Assembly (NCBI GenBank): GCA_004431415.1
Contig: QPMI01000099.1
Coordinates: 124,001 to 188,000, forward strand
From: Cyanophora paradoxa
Lineage: Eukaryota > Glaucocystophyceae > Cyanophorales > Cyanophoraceae
DNA length: 64,000 nucleotides
Direction: 5' to 3'
Below the pieces are notes generated by a model that saw nothing but the letters and a program-made list of their open reading frames with translations, was not told the DNA's origin and did not search any database. Shown piece after piece: positions 1 to 9,926 of this stretch (the stretch's first letter is position 1; every line of letters starts with the position of its first letter). Both the position numbers and the translations under genes were made by a program.

Positions 1-1456
1 CACCCCAGCTCAAGCAACTGTAATTAAAGATTAGATCATTGCAGCCAGCCGCCGATCGCAAAGTGGGGACGCCAGGAGCTCCGACGATTAATATTGCAAT
101 TGCATGTGCTTTACACGCAGGGTCGGCCGAAGCACGCATTTCTGAACCCGAGCCACAAGAGTTAAGAATCCGATCCGCGCAGCCGACCGCCGATCGCAAC
201 ATGGGGACAGCAGACACCCCAACGACTTATATTGCAATTGCATGTGCTCTAAATGCAAGGCCGGCTGAAGCTCTCATTCTCGAACCCGAGCCACTATTAT
301 TTATAATCCGATCCGCGCAGCCAACCGTCGATCGCGACGTCGATGCTGGCACAGCTGACGCTCCGACGATTGATTAAATCATTGCAAGTACACTCAATGC
401 CGAAGCGGCTGAAGCTCCCAATTACGAACACGAGCCCCTAGAATTAAGAGATCGATCCACGCAGCCGGCCGTCGATCGCGACGCAGCAACGCCGGGAGCT
501 CCGCCAATAATATTACGATTGCAAGTGCACTAAATGCAGGGTCGGCTGACGCTCTCACTTCCGAACCCAAGCCACTTGAATAAGGAATCCGATCCGTGCA
601 GCCGGCTGCTGATTGCGACACAGGGACGGCCGACGCTCCAACGATTTAAATATATTGCAGCTTGGCAACTGCAGTTGCACAGAATGCAGGGTCGGCTGAA
701 GCTTAAGATCTCCACCCCAGCTCAAGCAACTGTAATTAAAGATTAGATCATTGCAGCCAGCCGCCGATCGCAAAGTGGGGACGCCAGGAGCTCCGACGAT
801 TAATATTGCAATTGCATGTGCTTTAAATGCAGGGTCAGCCGAAGCTCGCATTCCCGAACCCGAGCCACAAGAGTTAAGAATCCGATCCGCGCAGCCGGTC
901 GTCGATCGCGACGCATCAACGCCGGGAGCTCCGCCAATAATATTACGATTGCAAGTGCACTAAATGCAGGGTCGGCTGACGCTCTCACTTCCGAACCCAA
1001 GCCACTTGTATAAGGAATCCGATCCGTGCAGCCGGCTGCTGATTGCGACACAGGGACGGACGACGCTCCAACGATTTAAATATATTGCAGCTTGGCAACT
1101 GCAGTTGCACTGAATGTAGGGTCGGCTGAAGCTTAAGATCTCCACCCCCAACTCAAGCAACTGTAATTAAAGATTAGATCATTGCAGCCAGCCGCCGATC
1201 GCAAAGTGGGGACGCCAGGAGCTCCGACGATTAATATTGCAATTGCATGTGCTTTAAATGCAGGGTCAGCCGAAGCTCGCATTCCCGAACCCGAGCCACT
1301 ATTTTGTAGAATACGATCCGCGCAGCCGGCCGCCGATCGCGACGCAGGGACGGCCGATGCTCGAACGATTTATAATGCAATTGCATGTACATGTGCTCTT
1401 AATGCAAGGTCGGCTGAAGCTCTCATTCCCGAACCCGAGCCACTATTATTAAGAAT
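1..1456. repeat. Complex satellite array, left segment
   Basis: The stretch consists of diverged tandem monomers of about 134-155 bp. Recurring landmarks are GCAGGGTCGGCTGAAGCT, CCGAACCCGAGCCAC, a CCGATCCGCGCAGCCGGCCG segment and ATTGCAATTGCATG. The monomers lack stops over long stretches on both strands, which gives overlapping repeat-encoded open frames; I treat these as non-coding. The array is interrupted at 1456/1457 by a LINE and resumes at 9910 with the same 17 bases. Confidence 0.9.
1440..1456. repeat. LINE target-site duplication, left copy
   Basis: The 17 bases CCACTATTATTAAGAAT end the left satellite segment and recur exactly at 9910-9926 where the satellite resumes. This is the length expected for target-primed reverse transcription of a non-LTR retrotransposon. 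Confidence 0.85.
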
Positions 1457-1612
1457 GGGAGACGGGGTGTACCCCGAAAAAAAGGGGCCTTCTGAAAACG
1501 TCTTTCCTGATCGTGCAAAAGCGCGGCGGGACCAGCGGCTAGCGTAGAAGCATTCGGTAGCCCCTGGCGCGCCCGGCGGTATCGACATCAACGGAATTCC
1601 GGAGATGAAGGT

Positions 1613-2500
1613 ATGCCGGCCGTCCTCTCGCGTTTCGCTCTAAATTCGGACCTTTCGCCACCAAATCCATGGAATAGAAGTTGTTCTCAGTCAGGGGAAG
1701 CCCTCTGTCGCGCGCCATGTTCCCGAAATTTGAATAGCTCCCGTGCCCCCGCTGCCTGCGCAAGCTCCCTCGCGGCGGTGTGCACATGCCCAGATCCTCT
1801 AAAACATAGACTTAGATCCCCCTCCGCCGCCGCGCACGTCCGTTCGGCCCGCCGGGAATTCGCTTGTTGCTCGCTGGCCCGCCGGGCGCCCACGGAATTT
1901 GATCTCCGACTTTCGAGTCGTGATTCGGAATGTCTCTTCGCCGATCGAGCTTTTCCCGGCCCCGGGTCAAGCTCCGGCGACTCAGTCGTGCCCGCAGTGC
2001 AAACGGTCCATGCCAGTTCCTGCCGGCGACCACGCCGCGCCCCGGATGTCGCCTTAGACTCTGAAAGAAGTGCTGCCGACGAATCCCTGCTGCCCTCGAG
2101 ATTGCACGTTGACGTTCACGTCTTCGGTGCGCAGAGCAGCCCAGCTGTGCATGCGTCGCTATCAGCCCACAGCCAGTACGACTGCCTGCAAGGCGAAGAC
2201 TTGTCCAAGGAAGCCCTTTCGACCTCGTCGCTGGCCCCGCGATCCGCCCGGCTGCGCATGCGCATGCGCGTGCCCCCAGCCAGCGGCCGTTGCCGCAGCG
2301 CTAGCCGGCGTCTAGATATCGATTTGATCATGAGCATCGCTAGCCACTGCCCTCGAGCTCTGTGCTCCCTCTGTGCTCCTCCCCGCTCAGGCTCTGTCAA
2401 CCGCACCATCGATATCTGCCCCGCTGGCCGTAGCTTTCCCGTGCACACCCGCGAGGGCACTGGGATGCAAAAAGTCCACGCATCTAATGTTACTAAATGA
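1613..2500 (+). CDS. Possible LINE ORF1 or open 5' UTR
   Basis: A 295-codon open frame fills most of the 5' kilobase of the LINE. It ends in an ATGA overlap with the endonuclease ORF (stop TGA at 2498-2500, next ATG at 2497). The product is rich in Ser, Arg, Ala, Pro and Cys. I see no coiled coil, RRM or ordered CCHC zinc knuckle of the kind known in LINE ORF1 proteins. The opposite strand is also partly open here, as is common in GC-rich DNA. The start-stop overlap is the main reason to take it seriously, since such overlaps can serve translational coupling in some LINEs. It could equally be untranslated leader. Confidence 0.3.
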   Translation: MPAVLSRFALNSDLSPPNPWNRSCSQSGEALCRAPCSRNLNSSRAPAACASSLAAVCTCPDPLKHRLRSPSAAAHVRSARREFACCSLARRAPTEFDLRLSSRDSECLFADRAFPGPGSSSGDSVVPAVQTVHASSCRRPRRAPDVALDSERSAADESLLPSRLHVDVHVFGAQSSPAVHASLSAHSQYDCLQGEDLSKEALSTSSLAPRSARLRMRMRVPPASGRCRSASRRLDIDLIMSIASHCPRALCSLCAPPRSGSVNRTIDICPAGRSFPVHTREGTGMQKVHASNVTK

Positions 2501-4182
2501 AAAAGAAAACTAAAGCTGCGGCCGCGGCCCCTGCCGCGGCAAAAGCAGCCCCAGCTACAAAGGCGCCCGGCAGCAAGCCGACGGGCCAAAAGAAACAAAA
2601 TGCGACTAAGCTGCAGCTGAACAAGAAGGCGGGGGGCGCGGGACCCGCGGCGGCTGCGACGCTCCGTCTGGCGAATGTCTTTCCCCCCAGACTGTTCCCC
2701 GAAGGCGGCGACTTCATAGGGGACGAGCCGGCTATCAGGAAGCAGAAACCGGACGGGGTGATGAGGGCCATGACCTTCAACACAAGAGGGTCCAGCGCCT
2801 ACAAGCTGCAGCAGCTAGAAGAGTTTTGCTGCCGCTGGGACGTCGATGTAGCGGGCGTGCAGGAGCTGTCGATGACAAGGCCCCAGATGGCCGCCGCCTT
2901 GAGGTCGAGAGGGGAGGACCCGCTCCAGCCGGAAGGCGCGATAACGCACGGAAAACTCCTGTACACGCTAAAATCAGGAGACGGAACGCGAGGGAGCGGC
3001 GCCGCTCTCTGGGTCGCGCCGCAATGGGTCAAGCACCTCACGACGAAGTACGAGGTCCAGGGCCGGCTGATCGGATTCGAGCTCCGCTTCAAAGGGAACC
3101 TCCAGCTCTTCGTGGCGAGCGTGTACATGCCCGCGTCCGAGAGCAAAGCTGCGCATCGCCAGGATCAGGAGAAGGTCATCGAAGAACTGACGAAGATGTA
3201 CGACGACTTCTACGAGCGTGAAAACGCGCACCTGCTGCTCCTGGGAGACTGGAACTCGGTCCCGGTCCCGTCGAGCTCGCGCATCCGAAACGGCGCCCTG
3301 GCCCAGAGCCACAAAGCCGAACGGAAGTGGTGGCACACGATGATCGACTCGTGGGACCTGCGCGACGCCGGGATGTCACACGCGGCGAAACATGATGACG
3401 GAACTCTCTGCGGAGCACGCGAGATCACGCACCGCACCCCGCACGGAAGCAAGGGCCAAGGGGCGTCGGTCGGGGCGGCGGCGGCACCTGTGCCGTCTGA
3501 CGACGTAGACGAGTCAGAGGGCGCGGAACGCGAAGCAGAGGAGGAAACGCCGGCGGACCTACCAAAAGATGCGCTCTGGCACGCGGCGCGCATCGATGCG
3601 GTGCTGGTCTCGGAATCACTGGATCACGCGCTCCTCAGCGCGCACACGTGCCCCGCGTGGGTCGATGCGCCGCACGACTCGGACCACTATCCAGCGTTCG
3701 CGGACTTCGACCTGAAGGAGGCGGGCATGACAGCGCCGGTGGGACCGAAGCCAGAACCGAAACCCGGGCCACCGGTGTTTGACCCGGACGGCCTGAAGCG
3801 CACGCAAAACGAGAAGGATGAGCTGAAACGAGAGCTAAACAGGCAGCTCGGCGAAGCCGTCGGGGCGGACCTTGACGCCGTCGGCGAGGGCACGCCGGAA
3901 GAGCGCCTCGAGCGGCTGAGCCGCATCCACGCTGCGAGCGCGAGCCTTGTTCAGGAGGTGGCAAAGGAACATCTATGCATGAGGGCCGAGGGGGAAACCG
4001 ACCAAGCCGCGCAACCTGCCGTGGCAGGCGAAGGCCGACGCCAGAGTTGCCCGCATTCTCGCTGCTTGGAGGAAGGAACCAGGCGGAATCCCGTCGGAGC
4101 TAACGGTCCAGGCGATCGAGAAGCTGCTGCACTACGTGACCGCCAGGGAAGGCCTCCGGCCCTTCCCGCTCCGTCCGGCTGA
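2497..4182 (+). CDS. LINE ORF2, N-terminal apurinic endonuclease (APE) domain
   Basis: The frame starts with a Lys/Ala-rich N-terminus of about 60 residues, then an exonuclease-endonuclease-phosphatase fold. Visible motifs are MTFNTRG (Asn), AGVQEL (Glu), SVYMPAS, LLLGDWNSVP (Asp and Asn) and a C-terminal SDHYPAFADF (Asp-His). These match the catalytic residues of APE-type LINE endonucleases, which nick the target to prime reverse transcription. An insertion rich in acidic residues lies between GDWN and SDH. From about position 4000 the natural frame continues one register over (4010-4306), so the last 50 or so residues of this frame are probably not native. The start is the first ATG and overlaps the upstream stop. 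Confidence 0.85.
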   Translation: MKKKTKAAAAAPAAAKAAPATKAPGSKPTGQKKQNATKLQLNKKAGGAGPAAAATLRLANVFPPRLFPEGGDFIGDEPAIRKQKPDGVMRAMTFNTRGSSAYKLQQLEEFCCRWDVDVAGVQELSMTRPQMAAALRSRGEDPLQPEGAITHGKLLYTLKSGDGTRGSGAALWVAPQWVKHLTTKYEVQGRLIGFELRFKGNLQLFVASVYMPASESKAAHRQDQEKVIEELTKMYDDFYERENAHLLLLGDWNSVPVPSSSRIRNGALAQSHKAERKWWHTMIDSWDLRDAGMSHAAKHDDGTLCGAREITHRTPHGSKGQGASVGAAAAPVPSDDVDESEGAEREAEEETPADLPKDALWHAARIDAVLVSESLDHALLSAHTCPAWVDAPHDSDHYPAFADFDLKEAGMTAPVGPKPEPKPGPPVFDPDGLKRTQNEKDELKRELNRQLGEAVGADLDAVGEGTPEERLERLSRIHAASASLVQEVAKEHLCMRAEGETDQAAQPAVAGEGRRQSCPHSRCLEEGTRRNPVGANGPGDREAAALRDRQGRPPALPAPSG

Positions 4183-4301
4183 ACGGCGCCAAGCGAGGGC
4201 TGAGCAAGGCTCACCGCCGCCCGGATCCCGGCACTCGAGCTCGCACAGCTCACAAGGCTCGAACAGCGGTAGCCCCGCGCCGGCCCCAGCCGTACCCCCC
4301 G

Positions 4302-4900
4302 GCTGATCATGAAGAGGACTGGGCCGAGGCGCATCGGCGGCAGCTCAAAGAGGACTGGGCGACCTTCTTCCGGGGGCTGAAAGTATGGCGAAACCGGACG
4401 CGGCACGACCTGCAGAAATTCCGCCGGGCGCTCCAGGCGGAGGACGTTGAGAGGGCATTAAAAGAGAGGCTAGACAAGTTCATGGACGGCCGCCAGCTCG
4501 GATCCTATATAGCCGCGGTGCTAGAAAAGCCGCGAAACCGCCCGATCATGCACATCACGCGTGTATCCAAGGACGGAAAAACGTATGAAATCTACACGGA
4601 GCCTGAGGAAGTGAAACGACTCTTAAAAGAGCACTGGCGGAAATGGTGCCGACGCCGACGCCCACGCGTGGGCTGCACCCCAGAGACAATACCGGAAAGC
4701 GCGCTGAAGGATAGCATGGGGAAAGAACTCCTCGATTTCTGGAGGCTGGAATACGAGCCAAAAGAATACGCGGACCCTGAACTATTCCGAAACGACATGA
4801 CGGTGCCGAGCGAAGGCGAGCTTGGCGACTACATTAAAACGCTAAGAAACACGGCAGCCGGGCCGTCTAACTTCTCGTATGCTATGGTAAAGTTCCTATG
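4302..4900 (+). CDS. LINE ORF2, linker between endonuclease and RT (frame-shifted segment)
   Basis: This segment reads openly from just after a stop at 4304-4306 through GLKVWRNRTRHDLQKF, a KEHWRKW motif and AAGPSNFSYAMVKFLW. The AAGP-type motif followed by an aromatic-rich helix resembles the conserved region just before the reverse transcriptase fingers of LINEs. The frame then shifts near 4900 into a Lys/Glu/Pro-rich stretch (4898-5085) and again near 5085. It has no credible start codon of its own and must be read as part of ORF2. I see no separate function. Confidence 0.6.
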
Positions 4901-5088
4901 GCGCCGGTGCCCAAGCCGAAGCCCAAAGACGGTAAGGGCGACGAGGCCGGGGGCCCAGCGCCGGAGGGCCCGAGCCCAGCCGACGAGAGCGCCGAGGAGA
5001 CCGCGGAAGAGGAGCCCGTACACTGGGGCCGGAAGCTGCTGCTCTCGCTGGTGGCTGAAGCGATCCGCCTCCGGACCTACCGGATGCC

Positions 5089-5712
5089 GTGTGTCAGGGC
5101 AACATCCTCGGCATCACCAAGAGCCGGGAGTGGGACGGGGATATCGAAAATAACCTGCGACCAATCACCCTGCAGGAGGTGGCCCTGAAGCTGACCACTG
5201 GCCTCCTAAACGCGCGCCTGTCCCGGACAATCCATCAGAACGGGCTCCTGAAAGGGGCCAACTACGGCTTCAGACCTGGTTGCTCGACGGACGACGCCCT
5301 CCACGTCTTTAACGCAGTCCTCGAGGACGCGAAGGAGTTCAAGAAGCCCCTGTACATCCTGCTGCAGGATATCAGGCGAGCGTACGACTCCGTCTCGTGG
5401 GAGAGCATGGAGCTCTCGATGCGGAGGCTGAACGTACCCGAGGGGTACATCGAGCTCCACAGGAACATATTCCGGCGCCGCAGGGCGCGGGCAATCTCCG
5501 GTCACGGCCTCTCCGACGAGTTCGAGCTCGAGTGCGGGCTGCCGCAGGGCGGCGTCGAGTCGCCGCTGCACTGGCTGATCTTCTACGATGCCCTCCTCTG
5601 CGCGCAAGAGCGCCTGGATCAGCACGAGCGCCAGCACGGAAAGAAGACGGCAAAGACGATAGAGCACTATGCCCACCCCGAGAGCTGGGAGGAGCCGGCA
5701 CGGCGTACGTGA
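5089..5712 (+). CDS. LINE ORF2, reverse transcriptase palm and fingers
   Basis: The segment begins with NLRPITL, the usual RT motif 1 region (RPI). It continues with YGFRPGCSTDDAL, the motif A region DIRRAYDSV with catalytic Asp, and LPQGGVESP (LPQG motif). The frame ends at 5712. The next frame carries the catalytic YADD box, so the palm is split by a reading-frame change near 5690. Known LINE RTs keep these motifs in one uninterrupted frame, so the enzyme as encoded here would be truncated before its active site is complete. Confidence 0.85.
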   Translation: MCQGNILGITKSREWDGDIENNLRPITLQEVALKLTTGLLNARLSRTIHQNGLLKGANYGFRPGCSTDDALHVFNAVLEDAKEFKKPLYILLQDIRRAYDSVSWESMELSMRRLNVPEGYIELHRNIFRRRRARAISGHGLSDEFELECGLPQGGVESPLHWLIFYDALLCAQERLDQHERQHGKKTAKTIEHYAHPESWEEPARRT

Positions 5713-7876
5713 TGGGAACCCGAGGGAGACCGATGCTGCGGAACGCGAGGGCCGGGCCCGCGTCAGCGGCGTGGCGTACGCCGACGACACGAAGTGGATG
5801 AGCGGAAGCATGCGGGGGCTGCAGGCCCAGGCCGACGTGGCCGGGGAGTTCTTCCGCCTGCACGATATCGAGGTCAACGCGCAGAAGACGATCTTCACGT
5901 GGAACAACGCACGTCGCGAGGTTGAGAGCAAACCTGGGGCCCACCCCGCCGCGAAGAAGAAGGAGAAGGAGCCCTCCCCGCCGAAGATCAACGGTACCCC
6001 CGTCGGACTTGTCCGCCAGCCCCACGAGCACTTCAAGCTCCTCGGGGTATACATGAGCGCAAACCTGAACTGGGATCGTCAGTGGCAGTACATCTGCGAT
6101 CAGGCGCGGGGCGCAGTCGCGCTGATAGAACGCAAGAAGCTCACCGCGAATGAGGCCTGCTACCTTGTCGAGGCCGTAGTACAGGCCCGCATCTCGTACG
6201 GCCTGAAGCTCATGACCCTGAGCGAGAGTCAGTGCCAGGAACTCGATCGCATTTGGATGCGGGTCGTCAAGCACCACGGGAACCTCGCCGCCTCGACGAC
6301 GAATTACGCGATCTGGAGCCACGGGGGGTACAGCCTCAAACGAACAGCCCACCTGCAAGCGGAGGCGCAAATCACAGAGGCTCAGATCCGGCTCTGCGCG
6401 CCCGAGGGCTCGCTGCTGGCCCGGGTTGTACGGCACCGGGTGCGCGCGCTGCAGGAGAAGCTTGGGGTGCCTCTGCTCCCGACCGAGTTCCTAAACGCGC
6501 CCGTTGCCAGCGACCTCGCCCGCGGGAACTCCCTGGCGGCGATCATGCCGCAAATGCAGCGCCGTAAGTACCGGCTGATGTCGAATCACGCGCGCTATGC
6601 GGCGTTCCGCACCTTGCCCGGGGCGGAGCCTTGGCCTGACCCGGAGCGCCTCGACCGGCGCTACGTCGTGGCAATGCACATCCCAAGATCCGTCTTCAGC
6701 GTCGCGGCCCCTGCCCTGTACGGGGCGGGCGTGACGACCATGGACGCGGTGACAGCAGCGGACGGCGAGACCCTGCGAACCTGGCAGGACCTGTACATGG
6801 GCGCGCCCAAGGGGACGCTGCAGAAGAGCGAGCCTGCGTGGTGGCGTGAGGTGGCGAACGCGCTCACGGTTGACGGGAAGAAGCTGCGGCACCCGATGCG
6901 GCGGGCGGGAGAGCGCGCGTCCGCCATGTCCTCGCTCCCCGGCGGGGCCCGGAAGGTGAAGTGGACGAAGGGCGCGTTCGTAGCCGTGTTTGAGGCGGAG
7001 CAGCTGCACGATGAATCTGCCGAGCCCCACGTGGGGCGAGTCGTTACGTTCAAGTCCGCGACGGGCAGCATACTAGCGTCGGAGTACCTGCTGGAGCACT
7101 GGGTGCCGGTGCCGAAGGGCGCGGACCCCGACGCGGAGAAAGAGGGACTCTACTGCCGGTGCGACGGTCACTGCCGGCACCCCGAAATAGAGGGGCGGAC
7201 AAGCACGTACACGGCGGTGCAGGGGACCGGGAAGCAGTACTGGCACCATGACGAACGGTGCACGCGCAATGCCCCGTCGCGCTGCCCCGAAATGAGTCAG
7301 TGCGACGGCTCGTGGGCGCACGGGAAGGGCTGGTGGGAGGAGGAGGATACCCTCCTCGCCTTGGAAGGCGAACCGACGGAGGAGACGCCGGCGGTAGCGG
7401 CGGGACAGGAGACGATGTCGAAGCGCGGGCGCAAGCAGGTCGCCCTGCGACCGACCTTGGAGTACTACGACCCGGGCCTGCGCACGCAAGACGACGAGAA
7501 GCGCAGGGCGCTGCTTCTCCAGGCCCGCGTGAAAGCCGTCCAAGATGGTGACGAGCGCTTCCTCCGTGAGCAGCTGAGCCCGGAGGCCGAGGCCGCGCTG
7601 CAGGCCGCGCTGGAAGTAGCTGCGGCGGCGGTGCCGGGCGCCGAGCCGCGGGACGAGGCACAACCTGTGTCCGACTCAGCAGAGCAAAGCGAGCTCTACT
7701 ACGCGGGCGGAGCGCCGCGCCACTGGACTCCCGGGCGGCGCAGGAAGGGGTCACCCTCACCGTTTACTGGCAGCACATGCTGGCAAATTGGGAGCAGATC
7801 GAAGAGGCGGAACTCGCGAAGCTCGGCCGTCGCCCGGGGAAACTCGAGCAGTGGATATGGACGGACGGGAGCCTGA
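5669..7876 (+). CDS. LINE ORF2, RT YADD box, thumb and Cys/His-rich region
   Basis: The frame contains VAYADDTKW (motif C, two catalytic Asp), VNAQKT and KLLGVYMSANLNW, the typical order of LINE RT motifs C to E. The following thumb and connection region runs to about 7100. A Cys/His-rich segment then appears (YCRCDGHCRHPE, and downstream CTRNAPSRCPEMSQC). Residues before the YADD box at 5669-5740 overlap the previous frame and are probably not native. The last 40 or so codons after about 7750 are out of register with the RNase H domain that follows. Confidence 0.8.
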   Translation: MPTPRAGRSRHGVRDGNPRETDAAEREGRARVSGVAYADDTKWMSGSMRGLQAQADVAGEFFRLHDIEVNAQKTIFTWNNARREVESKPGAHPAAKKKEKEPSPPKINGTPVGLVRQPHEHFKLLGVYMSANLNWDRQWQYICDQARGAVALIERKKLTANEACYLVEAVVQARISYGLKLMTLSESQCQELDRIWMRVVKHHGNLAASTTNYAIWSHGGYSLKRTAHLQAEAQITEAQIRLCAPEGSLLARVVRHRVRALQEKLGVPLLPTEFLNAPVASDLARGNSLAAIMPQMQRRKYRLMSNHARYAAFRTLPGAEPWPDPERLDRRYVVAMHIPRSVFSVAAPALYGAGVTTMDAVTAADGETLRTWQDLYMGAPKGTLQKSEPAWWREVANALTVDGKKLRHPMRRAGERASAMSSLPGGARKVKWTKGAFVAVFEAEQLHDESAEPHVGRVVTFKSATGSILASEYLLEHWVPVPKGADPDAEKEGLYCRCDGHCRHPEIEGRTSTYTAVQGTGKQYWHHDERCTRNAPSRCPEMSQCDGSWAHGKGWWEEEDTLLALEGEPTEETPAVAAGQETMSKRGRKQVALRPTLEYYDPGLRTQDDEKRRALLLQARVKAVQDGDERFLREQLSPEAEAALQAALEVAAAAVPGAEPRDEAQPVSDSAEQSELYYAGGAPRHWTPGRRRKGSPSPFTGSTCWQIGSRSKRRNSRSSAVARGNSSSGYGRTGA

Positions 7877-9471
7877 AGAAGGGTCAGACGGAAGGGGCGC
7901 ACGCGGGCTTCGGCGTCGTGAGCCCGGCTGAGTTCCCGGACGGGACCGTGGCGAACCACCCGGAATGGGCAGGCACGTACGTTGGCAGGCTGCGCGGGCT
8001 TCTAGAGAACAACAAGGCTGAGCTCCAGGCTGCGATCGTCGCCGACGTGCTCGCGGCGCAGGGGGTGCGCCTGCACACGGACAGTCAGAACGTCTGCACG
8101 TGGTTCGATAAGTTCGTGCTGAATGCGCACGATATGCACATGCGAGACTACATCCGGAACACGTGCAGCGCGGAGCTGTATGCGTGGTCCAAGTTCCGCG
8201 CCCTGGTGATGGGACGGGATCGGCAGCGGCCGGCTGCGGTTATCAAGGTCAAGGCGCACAGCGACGAGGATATGCACGAGCTAAACGACGCCGCCGACAG
8301 AGCGGCCGATCAAGGCGCGCACCTGGAACAGGAGGAACTGGACGAGAACATCTTCCTGCCGCCCGAGTTCAGCATGCCGGCAGTGCTGACGATCGAGGGA
8401 CCGACCGGGATAGTCAGGCGAGTCGAAGGCGACCCCCGGCGGCACGCCGCTGTCCTTCACGCGCACCACACGCACTTCGCGTGGACGAACCAGCTCAAGG
8501 CCGGGGAGTGGCTACGGCTGCCAGTGGACCATGGGGCCGTGTACGATCAGATGGCTATGGGGCCCCGCCGAGTCGGGGTGAGCCGGGAGAGCAACTGCTT
8601 CCGGGGTACGCACATGAAACTCGTGTTGGGTACGGTGGCGACGGCCCTCGTCCGCAAGCGAGACGCGCCCGAGCTCTACAGCGAAGTGAACCCGGCAGGA
8701 CTCTGTGCGCTATGCAGCACGCGGGAAATCGATGGCGAAGGCCGGCCCCGGCTTGTGACTGGGCCCGAGGAGACGCTGGAGCACGTCCTCACCTGCCCCA
8801 GCGCGGTGGCGACGGAGGCGCGCACCGCTGCGGAAGCACGCATCGCAGCGACGGTCAGCGAGGCCCTCGAAGGCGCGCAGAAGCGATCAGTGCCACACGC
8901 GCTCTCCAGATCCCTGAAGGTCACGAGAGTAAACGACCCGACACTCACGGCGGCTGAACGGCAGGCGCAGATGTGCGTGCTGCGGGGGCTGCCCCCGGCG
9001 GGCCTCACCGACATGGTCCGCGAGACGGTCACGGACGACAAGAAAGCTGCCCAGGTCGTGCGCAAGCTGGCGACGGCCATAGGCGAGCAGGCCCATAAGA
9101 CGTGGGCCGCCAGATGCCAGGCGTACGCGGAGTGGGAGAAGGCGTGCGGGATCACGAAGGTCATGAAAGAACGTCGCGCCAAGGCGAAGCGCACTGGGGC
9201 GCGCGACCGCGAGGCTGATGCGCCGCCGGACGATACGGCTGGCAACGCTCGCAGGAAGCACGCGGATCCGGAGCCCCGGCAGCGGGAACGCTGCAGGGAG
9301 TGCGGTGCCCTCGAGTCCCGCCACCAGGGCGGGGAAACCCTAGCCCTCTCACACCTGAGCTGCCCGCCAGACGACTACGGCTGGGTCCGGGCTTCGGCGG
9401 CCATGCAAGTGTACGACCATACGAACAGGTATGCTTGGGGCGTGGGCACAAAGAGGGCGCGCCCGCGCTAG
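7777..9471 (+). CDS. LINE ORF2, RNase H domain and C-terminal zinc-binding region
   Basis: An RNase H1-type domain spans roughly residues 25-185. Its acidic set is visible as WTDGS (Asp), NNKAEL (Glu), HTDSQN (Asp) and NDAADRAAD (Asp). The domain would degrade the RNA of the cDNA-RNA hybrid. Downstream, CALC...EHVLTC is the Cys/His pattern common near LINE C-termini, and CRECGALESRH...LSC near the end is another possible zinc ligand set. The natural frame starts about 30 bases upstream of the first ATG (reading VYWQHM), so the ATG at 7777 is not a true start. The ORF ends at a TAG at 9469-9471. Confidence 0.85.
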   Translation: MLANWEQIEEAELAKLGRRPGKLEQWIWTDGSLKKGQTEGAHAGFGVVSPAEFPDGTVANHPEWAGTYVGRLRGLLENNKAELQAAIVADVLAAQGVRLHTDSQNVCTWFDKFVLNAHDMHMRDYIRNTCSAELYAWSKFRALVMGRDRQRPAAVIKVKAHSDEDMHELNDAADRAADQGAHLEQEELDENIFLPPEFSMPAVLTIEGPTGIVRRVEGDPRRHAAVLHAHHTHFAWTNQLKAGEWLRLPVDHGAVYDQMAMGPRRVGVSRESNCFRGTHMKLVLGTVATALVRKRDAPELYSEVNPAGLCALCSTREIDGEGRPRLVTGPEETLEHVLTCPSAVATEARTAAEARIAATVSEALEGAQKRSVPHALSRSLKVTRVNDPTLTAAERQAQMCVLRGLPPAGLTDMVRETVTDDKKAAQVVRKLATAIGEQAHKTWAARCQAYAEWEKACGITKVMKERRAKAKRTGARDREADAPPDDTAGNARRKHADPEPRQRERCRECGALESRHQGGETLALSHLSCPPDDYGWVRASAAMQVYDHTNRYAWGVGTKRARPR

Positions 9472-9909
9472 AGGGAGACACGGGGGTTTGCTGTCTGGGG
9501 CGGGGCCGGAGGACGCAACACCAACAACTGGAGGCGGCGGAGGCGACGGCAGGAGGCGGCCAGTAGCCCAATCTACTAGGGCTGGCGAGGAGCCTGGCAC
9601 ACGGCGCGGCGAGGCCCTTGGGCAGCGCTGGCGGCGGACGTACCATGATCGGGAGTCTTTTGTAGAGATAGGACCTCGTAGCCAGCAGTTTAGGTTAGTT
9701 TAGAAATCGATACAGCTAGCTTACACATCATTAGTATTAGGTGGAAACCTCTTTAGCTAGATATCCAGACACGAAACCTTCAAACCTTTCGTTCATTTTG
9801 TACTTCTAAAGCACAGCATACGACGGTCCTCGATAGTATCTAGTCGGAGAGATTTATTGGGCGATGTGAAACTCATTGTAGTTGTGTTGTGTGCTAATGC
9901 AAGAGTCGC
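9472..9909 (+). other. LINE 3' untranslated region
   Basis: About 440 bp between the RNase H stop and the right target-site duplication hold no open frame worth calling. The base composition turns more AT-rich after 9700. The final bases end in GCAAGAGTCGC with no poly(A) run, so the 3' end must be recognised some other way or the tail was lost. Confidence 0.6.
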
Positions 9910-9926
9910 CCACTATTATTAAGAAT
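9910..9926. repeat. LINE target-site duplication, right copy
   Basis: This is identical to 1440-1456. The satellite continues directly from it (CCGATCCACGCAGCCGGCC), which places the element boundary at 9909/9910. Confidence 0.85.

Larger units (their letters stand above)
1457..9909 (+). mobile_element. Non-LTR retrotransposon (APE-RT-RNase H LINE), 8.45 kb, inserted in satellite
   Basis: The element is bounded by perfect 17-bp direct repeats (1440-1456 and 9910-9926) within otherwise continuous satellite. Its coding part holds, in order, an AP-endonuclease-like domain, a linker, a reverse transcriptase with a YADD catalytic box, a Cys/His-rich segment, an RNase H domain and a C-terminal zinc-knuckle-like region. 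About 1 kb of 5' sequence precedes the endonuclease ORF and about 440 bp of 3' sequence follows the RNase H ORF. No poly(A) or clear short tandem tail is seen at the 3' end. The coding frame changes about six times (near 4000, 4300, 4900, 5085, 5690 and 7750), so this copy is decayed or badly assembled. Domain order fits APE-type LINEs with RNase H; I cannot assign the clade. Confidence 0.9.
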
